A stretch of 64,000 bases of DNA from an uncultured Ruminiclostridium sp. (GTDB lineage: Bacteria; Bacillota; Clostridia; Oscillospirales; Ruminococcaceae). The notes beneath the pieces were generated by a model, which was not told where the DNA came from, searched no databases, and saw only the letters and a program-made list of their open reading frames with translations. The DNA lies in NCBI GenBank assembly GCA_947630175.1, contig CANRGJ010000008.1, positions 62,001 through 126,000 of the forward strand. Reading direction: 5' to 3'. The position numbers were made by a program, and so were the translations under genes. Shown piece after piece: positions 44,118-51,794 of the stretch (position 1 is the stretch's first letter; each line of letters starts with the position of its first letter).

Positions 44118-44150
44118 AAGGTATTCCACGCACACAGAATACCTTTTTCT
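44118..44150 (+). terminator. Intrinsic terminator after the last pilin gene
   Basis: AAGGTATTC pairs with GAATACCTT across a 10-nt loop and is followed by TTTCT. It closes the pilus locus. Confidence 0.8.
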
Positions 44151-44242
44151 TTCAAGTTCCAATGCATAAACATGAACGTTATTTTATTTTAGCCCTCGCA
44201 AGAGGGCTGCTTTTTTGCCAAAGCCAAAGTTTTTTGAAGATT

Positions 44243-44276
44243 CCAAAGGAACTTTTTTCCAAAAAAGTTCCTTTGG
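44243..44276. repeat. Perfect 16-bp inverted repeat
   Basis: CCAAAGGAACTTTTTT and AAAAAAGTTCCTTTGG are exact complements separated only by CC. It lies between two terminators in a region with no gene (44151-44355). It may be a relic of a small element or a DNA-level signal. Confidence 0.6.
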
Positions 44277-44300
44277 CAGGGCGCGGGACAGCGTTCCGCA

Positions 44301-44338
44301 AAAAAATACCCAAGTCTTTTCGACTTGGGTATTTTTTT
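44301..44338. terminator. Terminator of the foldase operon (bidirectional)
   Basis: AAAAAATACCCAAGTC pairs with GACTTGGGTATTTTTTT across a short loop. It serves the minus-strand foldase gene and can also stop read-through from the pilins. Confidence 0.9.
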
Positions 44339-44355
44339 ATCGTAACTCAAAACTC

Positions 44356-45549
44356 TCAGCTCACCGCAGGCGCTTCCAGCTGTAACAGCTCGTAATCATA
44401 CGAATACTTGTGCGCGTCCGTGAAATCCTGCACCTTCTGGTACGCCTCCTGATCTTTCAGATAGTCCAGCGCCTGATCTCTCAGCGCCTGGCTCTCCTCG
44501 TCGCTCATCACCCTGTCGTCCTTGTACAGAATGATGAAATACCCCTGGTCGGTAGGGATTATATCCGACCATTGCCCCTTTTCGGGAATTTTCATCACTG
44601 CTTCGGTTATCGCAGGGTCGACAACACTGCTCTTGGGATAAACGGTGTAGTCCACCGCACCCTCCTCGCTGTACTCCTGGAGCACGTCCTCCCACTTTTC
44701 GCCGTTGTTCAGCTTTTCGTAAGCCTCCTCAATGCGAAAGCGTATCTTCTCAAGCTCGGCGTCCCGTATCTCGTCTGCCTTTTCGTCGTCGCCGTCCTTG
44801 CGGTAGGCGGTTATCTCGTTGGTAACGTCGTCTTTCAGCTTGACGTATATCTGCTGTACCGTCCTCGTCCCCTCTGGAATGTAGAACGGCGTGTAGGACT
44901 GCTCAAAGGAGGCAATGTCGTTTTCGTACTTGTCCTTTGCAGTGTCTATCGTGTCCTGAACGAACTCCTCCACCTTTTCGTCGGTTATGCTTTCGGAGAC
45001 CTTGTCCACAAATTTCTGGGTCAGCGCCTCGTTAACAGACCATTGGTAGAAAATGTCAGGAGTAAGCCCCGCTTGTTTGAGAAATTCCTCAAAAAGCTCC
45101 TTTTCCTTTTCCTTGAGCTGTTCCTCGGTGTAATCACTGCCAAGGGCGTTTTGCGCGTCCGTCTTGTAGCTGTCGTACCAGCCCGAAAGAGTCTCGTCAA
45201 CATTCTTGCTTATCTCGTCGGTCTCCTCCTGCGTGAGGGTCTCGGCAGAAATGCCCTGCTCCTTCGCCAGCCACAGCACTATGCGCTCCTGCACGAGATA
45301 GTCCAGCGTGCTCTGGCGGTAGTTTTTCGCAACGTCGGCGTTGTCCTCCTCGGTGTAGTTGCCCCTTAACATCTGGTAGGTGTATTCGTTGTGCCATTCC
45401 TCATAGCTTATGGTGAAGTGGTCGCCGGCTCCCTCTGGGGGATCCTCCATATGCGCCACAGGACCCTTGCTTGCTTCCCCGCACCCTGACAGGAGCAGCG
45501 CTCCCGCTATTGCGGCGGAAAGCATGATTTTGATTTTCCGTGTATTCAT
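44356..45549 (-). CDS. PrsA-like foldase lipoprotein (peptidylprolyl isomerase)
   Basis: This 397-residue exported lipoprotein has a signal peptide ending in LLLSGC. The N-terminal half is a long, charged helical SurA/PrsA-like chaperone region (TLDYLVQERIVLWLAKEQGIS). The C-terminal part is a parvulin-type PPIase domain with VQQIYVKL, the helix EKIRFRIEEAYEKLNNGEKWEDVLQEYS and a G-rich end, WSDIIPTDQGYFIILYKDD. It would fold secreted proteins outside the membrane. The ATG at 45549 has AAAGGAAAGG upstream; an in-frame ATG at 45594 lies in the promoter. Confidence 0.88.
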   Translation of the reverse strand: MNTRKIKIMLSAAIAGALLLSGCGEASKGPVAHMEDPPEGAGDHFTISYEEWHNEYTYQMLRGNYTEEDNADVAKNYRQSTLDYLVQERIVLWLAKEQGISAETLTQEETDEISKNVDETLSGWYDSYKTDAQNALGSDYTEEQLKEKEKELFEEFLKQAGLTPDIFYQWSVNEALTQKFVDKVSESITDEKVEEFVQDTIDTAKDKYENDIASFEQSYTPFYIPEGTRTVQQIYVKLKDDVTNEITAYRKDGDDEKADEIRDAELEKIRFRIEEAYEKLNNGEKWEDVLQEYSEEGAVDYTVYPKSSVVDPAITEAVMKIPEKGQWSDIIPTDQGYFIILYKDDRVMSDEESQALRDQALDYLKDQEAYQKVQDFTDAHKYSYDYELLQLEAPAVS

Positions 45550-45582
45550 CAAGAACCTTTCCTTTCGATTTTGTCTTTTTCT

Positions 45583-45611
45583 ATTGTAGCACAAAATGTC
45601 GGATTTGTAAA
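45583..45611 (-). promoter_or_regulatory. Sigma-A promoter of the foldase gene
   Basis: On the minus strand TTTACA (45611-45606) and TACAAT (45588-45583) are 17 bp apart, about 35 bp before the start codon. Confidence 0.7.
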
Positions 45612-45639
45612 ATATTTCCTGTGATGATTTTCTGAAAAA

Positions 45640-46224
45640 TCATGCCTCAAGGAAGTAGGTGGACTCCATATCTGCCACCGAAAGGGCAAATGCCAGCGGA
45701 AAGCTCTCAAACGCTCTGCCCACCAGATTTTTGTCCTCAGTTCCTGAAAATCCCATATGCCAGCGTATAGCCATAGCTTCTTCCCTTGTCAGCCGCATAA
45801 AGCCGCTTATCATATACACGGATTTTTCCCCGTGACCGTAGGGGAGCTTGTCCTCCGTCCGATAGGAGGGTATTTTTTCCCAAACCCCCTGGTCGTTTTT
45901 CACATTGCGAAAATCCCTTACATATGTATCCACCTTGCACACGTCGTGCAATAGCGCGGCGATAGCAACGCTTTCCTCGCTGAATGTCAGCCCATATACC
46001 TCTGAGAACCTTTCCCGTTCAACGTACGCTTTCAGACAGTGATAGACGTTCAGCGAGTGCTGAGCCAGCCCGCCCTCATAACTGCTGTGAAAGCGTGTGC
46101 TTGCGGGAGCAGTGAAAAAATCGCATTTCGATACCAGAAAATCCAGTAGCTTTTCCGCCCCCTCCCGCTTGATGTTCTCCTTGTAAATGGAGATAAATTC
46201 CTGTTTTGTTGTGTCTACGTTCAT
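45640..46224 (-). CDS. HD-domain hydrolase
   Basis: This 194-residue cytoplasmic protein has HD-type metal ligands: HSLNV, ALLHDVCK (His-Asp) and a later HGEKS and IRWHMG. The family includes phosphohydrolases acting on nucleotides and related phosphates; the specific substrate cannot be read from sequence. It lies 8 bp after the polysaccharide deacetylase gene on the same strand, so the two are co-transcribed. GGAGGAAA precedes the ATG. Confidence 0.85.
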   Translation of the reverse strand: MNVDTTKQEFISIYKENIKREGAEKLLDFLVSKCDFFTAPASTRFHSSYEGGLAQHSLNVYHCLKAYVERERFSEVYGLTFSEESVAIAALLHDVCKVDTYVRDFRNVKNDQGVWEKIPSYRTEDKLPYGHGEKSVYMISGFMRLTREEAMAIRWHMGFSGTEDKNLVGRAFESFPLAFALSVADMESTYFLEA

Positions 46225-46232
46225 ATTTCCTC

Positions 46233-47030
46233 CTAAAATTGCATTGGTCTCACTTCTTCGGTTATTTTCCTGAACGTAAATCCCTCGTCCTTCAGCCCCT
46301 CGATTATTTCTTCAAGGACGCCCGCCGTCCGTTCAACGCCGTCGTGGAGCAGTATCACTCCCCGCTTTTTCCCCTCGCATTGGGAAAGCACGTTCTGCTT
46401 TATCTGCGCCGAGTCTGCGCCCACGGCGTCCCGCCCGTCCACGTTCCAGTCGTAGTATACGAAGCCTCTGCGCATCATTTCGCTGATAAGCTCCTGCCTT
46501 ATCCCTCTGTTGTAGGAATTTACGCTTCCCGCAGGAAAGCGGAAGAACCTGCACTTTTCCCCCGTCACGTCGTAAATGCGGGTAAAGGCGGCGTCAAAAT
46601 CCTCAAGATAACTGCTGACGTCCGAATAGATCCTTGAATAAATGTGTGAATAGGTGTGTATGCCGATAGTGTGTCCCTTTTCCTGTATCAGCCTTATCAG
46701 TCGCTCGTCCTCCTCGCTGTCGTTTGGGGAAAGAAAAAACGTCGCCTTGACGTTCTCCTTGTCCAGAATTTCCAGCAGTTCCTCCGTATAGGGTGAGGGG
46801 CCGTCGTCAAAGGTGAGGTAAACGCACCCCTCGTCGTCTTCGTATTCCTTGTTTACAAATTGCTCAACGTACAGATCCTTGTACAGCGAGAAATATTCGT
46901 CGTCAGCGTCCGCCTGGACTGCTTTTGAGGCGTTCTCCTGCAAAGCTCCTGCTCCGAAGCAAAACATCACCGCCAGCATAGCCGCTGCCGCCGTAACTAT
47001 CTTAAAGCTGTTTTCGCTTGTTTTTTTCAT
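46233..47030 (-). CDS. Polysaccharide deacetylase (NodB domain), exported
   Basis: This 265-residue protein has an N-terminal signal anchor (about 10-30) and a carbohydrate esterase family 4 domain. The motifs are visible: YLTFDDGPSPYTEE (metal Asp pair), HTIGIHTYSH (His ligands), FRFPAGSVNSYN, DWNVDGRDAVG and VILLHDG. Likely substrate is N-acetyl groups of peptidoglycan or another cell-surface glycan. GGGAGGA precedes the ATG at 47030; an in-frame start at 47087 would add a non-signal extension. Confidence 0.9.
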   Translation of the reverse strand: MKKTSENSFKIVTAAAAMLAVMFCFGAGALQENASKAVQADADDEYFSLYKDLYVEQFVNKEYEDDEGCVYLTFDDGPSPYTEELLEILDKENVKATFFLSPNDSEEDERLIRLIQEKGHTIGIHTYSHIYSRIYSDVSSYLEDFDAAFTRIYDVTGEKCRFFRFPAGSVNSYNRGIRQELISEMMRRGFVYYDWNVDGRDAVGADSAQIKQNVLSQCEGKKRGVILLHDGVERTAGVLEEIIEGLKDEGFTFRKITEEVRPMQF

Positions 47031-47143
47031 TCCGATTCCTCCCGGACAGTAATGGGCGGAGCCGATAGAACCTATCTGCTCCGTCATTATTATTCACTTT
47101 AAGAGGAACCGTTATACAAAACGATGGATCTTGCAAATTTTTC

Positions 47144-48580
47144 TTACTGACCGCAAAGCTCCTTGTAAAGACCGATATACAGCTTTGCCGATTGCTTCCA
47201 GCTAAAGTCCGCCTTCATTCCCTTTGTAACGAGAGCGCTCCACTTGCGCTTGTCGTTGTAGTAAAGCTCAACACACCTGCGTACTGCTCCCAGCATATCC
47301 AGAGCGTCATAGCTCTGGAACGTAAAGCCAAGTCCGCTTCCGTCAGGCTCGCCGTAGTCGGGGATAGAATCCTTCAAGCCGCCCGTCGCCCTTACAACGG
47401 GAACAGTGCCGTACCTCAGCGCTATCATCTGCGCCAGACCGCAGGGCTCGCTCTTGCTGGGCATTAGGAAGATGTCCGCCCCTGCATATATCTTCTTCGC
47501 CAAAGCGGGAACGTACCCGCAGGTGAAGCTCACTCTGTCTGGATAGCGATAGTGCATTTCGTTGAAATAGTTTTCGTACTGCGCCTCGCCCGAACCGAGA
47601 ATTATCACCTTGCAGCCCAGATTTACCATCTGGTCGAAAACGTATTTTACAAGATCAAAGCCCTTATGCTCCACAAGACGGGAAACCAGTCCGATAACGG
47701 GCATATCGTCGTCGGTGGGAAGTCCCACTTCTTCAAGCAGCTTTTGCTTGCATATCTTCTTGCCGTTTCTGTTCTTTGCGCTGAACTTTGCGGGGATTAT
47801 CTCGTCAGTTTCGGGATTGTACATATCCGTGTCAATGCCGTTCAGGAAGCCGCAGGTCTTGTATTCCTTGCCCCTGAGTATCCTGTCAAGTCCGTGAGAG
47901 AACCATGGGTCAAGTATCTCCCTCGCATAGGTGGGAGAAACGGTGGTGACCTTCTCGGAAACCTCGATAGCCGCCTTCATAAAGTTTACGTCCTTGTCGT
48001 ATTCCATAATGGAGCGATAATACATAGGTATACCCAGAATTTCCTCCATAAGCTCCATACCGTAGCGTCCCTGATACTGGATATTATGTATGGTGAACAC
48101 GGTGTGTATGTTCTGCATATTGAACTGATTGCGGTAATACAGGTTGTAGTAAACGGGTATCAGAGCGCACTGCCAGTCGTTGGAGTTGATGATGTCGGGG
48201 CGCAGATCAAAGCGCTGTATCAGCTCCAGCACCGCACGGGAGAAGAAAGCGTATCTCTCAGCGTCGTCATAGTATCCGTAAAGTCCGAAATCACGCTTGA
48301 AATAATATTCGTTGTCAAGGAAATAATACGTTACTCCGTTCAGCTCCGTCTGAAAAACGCCGCAGTATTGTGAGCGCCAGCCCACTGAAACGCTGAAGTT
48401 GTCCACATATCTGATGTGTTCCTTGTGAGAGTCCTTTATGGTATTAACATAGTAGGGAAGAACGACCGCACATTCCTGTCCCTCCTCCACAAGCGCCTTG
48501 GGCAGAGAACCTGCAACGTCCGCAAGTCCGCCTGAAGCGGCAAAAGGTTGAGCCTCGCTGGTGGCATAAATTATCTTCAT
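47144..48580 (-). CDS. glgA: Glycogen synthase (ADP-glucose dependent)
   Basis: GlgA extends alpha-1,4-glucan from ADP-glucose. The 478-residue GT5 protein has the N-terminal SEAQPFAASGGLADVAGSLP, FTIHNIQYQGRY, the GIDTDMYNP motif and the C-terminal EPCGLAQMIALRYGTVPVVRATGGL loop. The first motif has Ala-Ser-Gly-Gly where the classic form is Lys-Thr-Gly-Gly. Length is normal. The gene stands alone here, with no glgC or glgB beside it. AAAGGAAA precedes the ATG. Confidence 0.95.
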   Translation of the reverse strand: MKIIYATSEAQPFAASGGLADVAGSLPKALVEEGQECAVVLPYYVNTIKDSHKEHIRYVDNFSVSVGWRSQYCGVFQTELNGVTYYFLDNEYYFKRDFGLYGYYDDAERYAFFSRAVLELIQRFDLRPDIINSNDWQCALIPVYYNLYYRNQFNMQNIHTVFTIHNIQYQGRYGMELMEEILGIPMYYRSIMEYDKDVNFMKAAIEVSEKVTTVSPTYAREILDPWFSHGLDRILRGKEYKTCGFLNGIDTDMYNPETDEIIPAKFSAKNRNGKKICKQKLLEEVGLPTDDDMPVIGLVSRLVEHKGFDLVKYVFDQMVNLGCKVIILGSGEAQYENYFNEMHYRYPDRVSFTCGYVPALAKKIYAGADIFLMPSKSEPCGLAQMIALRYGTVPVVRATGGLKDSIPDYGEPDGSGLGFTFQSYDALDMLGAVRRCVELYYNDKRKWSALVTKGMKADFSWKQSAKLYIGLYKELCGQ

Positions 48581-48638
48581 AACTGATTTCCTTTCCTGTA
48601 TTATTTATTTGCACGGAACAAGCTTTATACTTATCATA

Positions 48639-48667
48639 ATTATAGCATATTTCCCCAAAAAATACAA
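48639..48667 (-). promoter_or_regulatory. Sigma-A promoter of glgA
   Basis: On the minus strand TTGTAT (48667-48662) and TATAAT (48644-48639) are 17 bp apart, about 60 bp before the start codon. Confidence 0.72.
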
Positions 48668-48751
48668 TAACTTGCAGAGAAAAACTGTACATTTTACAAG
48701 TAAATAAAATTTACTGATTTTTTAAATATGAAAATATTTCTGTAAATTCTA

Positions 48752-48780
48752 TTGACAACATTGAAACAATGTGATATACT
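48752..48780 (+). promoter_or_regulatory. Sigma-A promoter of the NatAB-like operon
   Basis: TTGACA at 48752-48757 and TATACT at 48775-48780 are 17 bp apart, 33 bp before the start codon. Confidence 0.85.
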
Positions 48781-48812
48781 GAGATCATAAAATCATAAAA
48801 AGGGGGAGAAAA

Positions 48813-49715
48813 ATGTCCCTTGAAGTAAAGCACATATCAAAAAAATTCGGTGAATACACCGCCGTTGATGACCTGAGCTTCGAGATAGCGAAGCCGGGAA
48901 TGTTCGCCCTGCTTGGCACCAACGGCGCAGGCAAGACCACCTCCATACGAATGATACTGGGAATGCTGTCCAAGGACACAGGAGAGGTATTGTGGAACGG
49001 AGAGCCGATGAAGCCCGCGCAGGAAAACGTAGGCTACCTTGCGGAGGACAGGGGATTGTATCCTAAATACAACATTCTTGACCAGATGTACTTTTTCGCC
49101 TCGCTGAAAGGAATAAAAAAGCCCGAGGCAAAGGCGCAGATAGATTACTGGTTTGGTCGGCTGGGAATCGACGAATACCGTCTTAAAAACGCCGAACAGC
49201 TCTCAAAGGGCAATCAGCAGAAGGTCCAGCTTGCGGCGGCGCTGATAGGCGACCCCAAGCTGTTAGTGCTGGACGAGCCCTTGTCGGGACTTGACCCTGT
49301 AAATGCCGACCTGTTCAAATCCGTTATCCGTGAGGAAACGGCAAAGGAAAAATTCATCATAATGTCCAGCCACCAGATGAACATTATTGAGGAATTTTGC
49401 GACGACCTTGTTATAATGAACAGGGGAAAGACGGTACTTAGCGGCAACCTGAACGCCATAAAGCGTCAGCGGGGCAGGGAAAATCTCCTTGTCAAGGCGG
49501 AGGCGGACTTTATGGATCTGGCGGCGGAATGTGATTTACAGCTTAAGGAAAATACCCCAAATGGGGTATGCTTCCACGTTGAAAACGAGGAGCAGCCGAA
49601 GATATTCCTGCAAAAAATGCTTGCCAAGGGAATTTCTCCCATAAAATTTGAACTGAGAGAGCCTACTCTCAACGAGTTATTTATAGAAAAGGTGGGTGAG
49701 AGCAATGAGAATTAA
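48813..49715 (+). CDS. ABC transporter ATP-binding protein (NatA-like)
   Basis: This 300-residue ATPase has Walker A GTNGAGKTT (about 34-42), signature LSKGNQQKV and Walker B LLVLDEPLSGLDP, plus the C-terminal domain of the DUF4162 type (ILQKMLAKGISPIKFELREPTLNELFIEKVGE) found in NatA-like exporters. With the next gene it forms an ABC-2 exporter related to the NatAB sodium extrusion system; the substrate is not proven. GGGGGAG precedes the ATG, and the end overlaps the permease gene by 11 bp. Confidence 0.9.
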   Translation: MSLEVKHISKKFGEYTAVDDLSFEIAKPGMFALLGTNGAGKTTSIRMILGMLSKDTGEVLWNGEPMKPAQENVGYLAEDRGLYPKYNILDQMYFFASLKGIKKPEAKAQIDYWFGRLGIDEYRLKNAEQLSKGNQQKVQLAAALIGDPKLLVLDEPLSGLDPVNADLFKSVIREETAKEKFIIMSSHQMNIIEEFCDDLVIMNRGKTVLSGNLNAIKRQRGRENLLVKAEADFMDLAAECDLQLKENTPNGVCFHVENEEQPKIFLQKMLAKGISPIKFELREPTLNELFIEKVGESNEN

Positions 49716-51081
49716 AGGCTGGAAACAGATTTTATCCTTCACCTATCTTCAGACGCTGAAATCAAAAGCATTCAAAACAGGGACTATCGTTATCTGCGTG
49801 CTTATCGCACTGGTCTGCGCAGCTATAAACGTACTTCCCGCCGTATTTTCAGGCGGCGACGGCGGCATTTTCGGAGATGACGGCGAGCAGACCGAAGCTC
49901 AGAACATAAGCACTCTTTACGTTTATACCGAGAACGAACTTGATTTTCAGCTTTCCCCCATAAAAAACACCGCCTTTGAAAATATCACAAAAGAACAGCT
50001 TGAAACAAAGCTGAACGAGATAACCTCAGGCGACAAGGCGGAAATGCTCTTGACCGTAACAGGCGGCGGGGACAAAAATTATTCCCTGAACTTTTACCGC
50101 CCCGAAAACGAGGAAATCCTTTCCCGCTATACGGCGGAGGAATTTTCCTATGAAGTGACGGACAATTTCACCAAGGCATTGTATCTCAGCATTGGCGTCA
50201 GCGAAGAGGATCTTCCCCTTGCTATGGCTGACGTGAACAGCAACGTGACAGTCTACGGCGGCGAATCCGAAATACAGATGGTCGTGGGACAGCTGCTGCC
50301 TATGGTAGTTTCCATTATTTTCTATATGTTCATTATGCTGTATTCTCAGCAGATAGCCCAGTCCATAGCCACTGAAAAAAGCTCCAGAGTTATCGAGCTG
50401 CTGATAACCTCCTGCCGTCCCCTTGCAATAATCGTGGGCAAGATAGCGGGAACTTTGCTGGTTTGCATAACCCAGACGGCTATTTTCGGAGCAGTGGGAA
50501 CGGCGGCGTTTTTGCTCACCGCGCCGTTCGGCGTGATGAACGTGGTAAATTCCGGCGTCGTGGACGAGATAACGGGTATAGCTGGCGAGGCGGCGGCAAA
50601 TACCGACGTTATGGGAGAAATTTCCACCTCCGTCCCCGGGCTGTTCGACCCACTTGCCATTTTTGCAATAATCATCACCGTTATTCTGGGATTTTTGTTC
50701 TTCGCTCTCCTTGCGGGACTTGTGGGAGCTGGCGTCAGCAGACTTGAGGACCTTGCAAGCTCTCTCCAGCCCCTTATACTGCTGGCAGTTGCGGGATTTA
50801 TGCTGTCCTACATTCCTCCCGCTGTGAATTTTGAGGGAGATATGGACGCAGTTATCACCTTCTCTTATTTCTTCCCCATTTCCTCCCCGTTCGCCCTCCC
50901 CTCCGCAATACTTATGGGAAAGATAGACGGTTTGCAAACGCTTCTTGCAATAGTTTTCCTTGCGGCAATGGTGTTCCTTGCGGCGCTCCTCACCGCCAAG
51001 GTTTACGAAGTGATAATCCTTTACACAGGCAAGCCGCTGAAGCTGACCCAGATGATAAAAATGGCGAAAAAGAGCAATTGA
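49705..51081 (+). CDS. ABC-2 type permease (NatB-like)
   Basis: This 458-residue membrane protein has an N-terminal segment, a large extracytoplasmic loop (about 40-190) and about five further membrane segments. The typical ABC-2 motif QIAQSIATEKSSRVIELLITS lies at about 228-248. It partners the ATPase directly upstream. Start choice: ATG at 49705 behind AGGTGGG; a GTG at 49696 is also in frame. Confidence 0.88.
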   Translation: MRIKGWKQILSFTYLQTLKSKAFKTGTIVICVLIALVCAAINVLPAVFSGGDGGIFGDDGEQTEAQNISTLYVYTENELDFQLSPIKNTAFENITKEQLETKLNEITSGDKAEMLLTVTGGGDKNYSLNFYRPENEEILSRYTAEEFSYEVTDNFTKALYLSIGVSEEDLPLAMADVNSNVTVYGGESEIQMVVGQLLPMVVSIIFYMFIMLYSQQIAQSIATEKSSRVIELLITSCRPLAIIVGKIAGTLLVCITQTAIFGAVGTAAFLLTAPFGVMNVVNSGVVDEITGIAGEAAANTDVMGEISTSVPGLFDPLAIFAIIITVILGFLFFALLAGLVGAGVSRLEDLASSLQPLILLAVAGFMLSYIPPAVNFEGDMDAVITFSYFFPISSPFALPSAILMGKIDGLQTLLAIVFLAAMVFLAALLTAKVYEVIILYTGKPLKLTQMIKMAKKSN

Positions 51082-51087
51082 TAGATT

Positions 51088-51174
51088 TTGTTACCGTTTT
51101 GTAACTTTTGTTACCAAATTGTAACCGAATTGTAACCGTTTTGTAATTGTATTTTGCTTTTTATGGTGTATAAT
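51088..51174 (+). promoter_or_regulatory. Promoter with a six-unit TTGTWAC direct-repeat array
   Basis: Heptamers of the form TTGTWAC/T start at 51088, 51099, 51108, 51119, 51130 and 51141, so all steps but one are 11 bp. The last overlaps the -35 region of a promoter with TATAAT at 51169-51174. Eleven-bp phasing on one face of the helix is the usual layout for OmpR/PhoB-type response regulators. The same last unit and spacing occur before the lipoprotein gene at 8196. Confidence 0.72.
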
Positions 51175-51222
51175 TATTATCAAGGAACATATCTGTTCTT
51201 CCGATGATGATCTGAAAGGAGA

Positions 51223-51238
51223 GCTTCCTTCGGGAAGC
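51223..51238 (+). promoter_or_regulatory. UUCG hairpin between Shine-Dalgarno and start codon
   Basis: GCTTCC-TTCG-GGAAGC forms a perfect six-pair stem with a very stable tetraloop. It separates AAAGGAG (51216-51222) from the ATG at 51249 by 26 bases. If the hairpin is folded out, the effective spacing is 10 bases, which is in the workable range. Confidence 0.65.
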
Positions 51239-51248
51239 GGCAAGCGCC

Positions 51249-51638
51249 ATGAAAAGAATTGTTGTAGGTATCCTCCTTATGACCTTCGGCATTATGCTGT
51301 TTGCCGGAGGAACGACTCTCTTTGCGGTTTCCGCCCACGAGGAACAGCCTGCCGACGCAGATGAAGTTGTTTCTCAGGTCTACGAGGGAGAATATTACAA
51401 GGACGGCGACGCGGCCGCAGAAAAGATAGTCCTCACTGACGACGAGCTTATCCTTTCCGACGGAACGGCGGCGGAATATGTGCTGAACGTGTGGAAGGAT
51501 ATGCCTGAGACCGATGAGGACAGCGGCAGGATAACCTACAAGGATTACTGCTTCTTAAAGCTGCAAAATGAAAAGCTCAGCTACGACCCCGCCTCGAAAA
51601 CAGTTGTTATAGACGGCGAAGTTTACAAAATGCTGTAA
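51249..51638 (+). CDS. Small exported or membrane-anchored hypothetical protein
   Basis: This 129-residue protein has an N-terminal membrane segment or signal (MKRIVVGILLMTFGIMLFAGGTTLFAVSAHE), with AHE as a possible cleavage site. An acidic extracytoplasmic part of about 100 residues follows, with beta-rich segments (KIVLTDDELILSDGTAAEYVLNVW). I do not recognise the family. It has its own promoter with TTGTWAC repeats and a terminator, so it is monocistronic. The control signals suggest an envelope or stress response. Confidence 0.75.
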   Translation: MKRIVVGILLMTFGIMLFAGGTTLFAVSAHEEQPADADEVVSQVYEGEYYKDGDAAAEKIVLTDDELILSDGTAAEYVLNVWKDMPETDEDSGRITYKDYCFLKLQNEKLSYDPASKTVVIDGEVYKML

Positions 51639-51655
51639 AATGATGACAAAATTAT

Positions 51656-51690
51656 AAAGGGGGCGGCGAAAGCTGCCCCCTTTCGTTTTG
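51656..51690 (+). terminator. Intrinsic terminator after the small exported protein gene
   Basis: AAAGGGGGCGGC pairs with GCTGCCCCCTTT around a GAAA loop, then CGTTTT. The -35 box of the citrate synthase promoter begins at its 3' edge. Confidence 0.88.
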
Positions 51691-51716
51691 ACAATCCTTT
51701 TAAAATATGTTATAAT
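51688..51716 (+). promoter_or_regulatory. Consensus sigma-A promoter of the citrate synthase gene
   Basis: TTGACA at 51688-51693 and TATAAT at 51711-51716 are both perfect with a 17-bp spacer. The leader to the ATG is about 70 bases. Confidence 0.92.
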
Positions 51717-51794
51717 AATATATCAGTTCAACTATACAGAGAAAGGGAGAATGAGAATCAAACCGCAGACGAGATACAGTAAGGAGGACAGACT

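Noticed and set aside
44356-45397. Plus-strand frame of 319 codons opposite the foldase gene
   Set aside because: It is antisense to a well-supported lipoprotein with signal peptide and PPIase domain, and has no start signals of its own.
51088-51147. Tandem short repeats considered as a CRISPR array
   Set aside because: Units are 7 bp with 4-bp gaps, no spacers of CRISPR size exist and no cas genes are present; they fit regulator binding sites.
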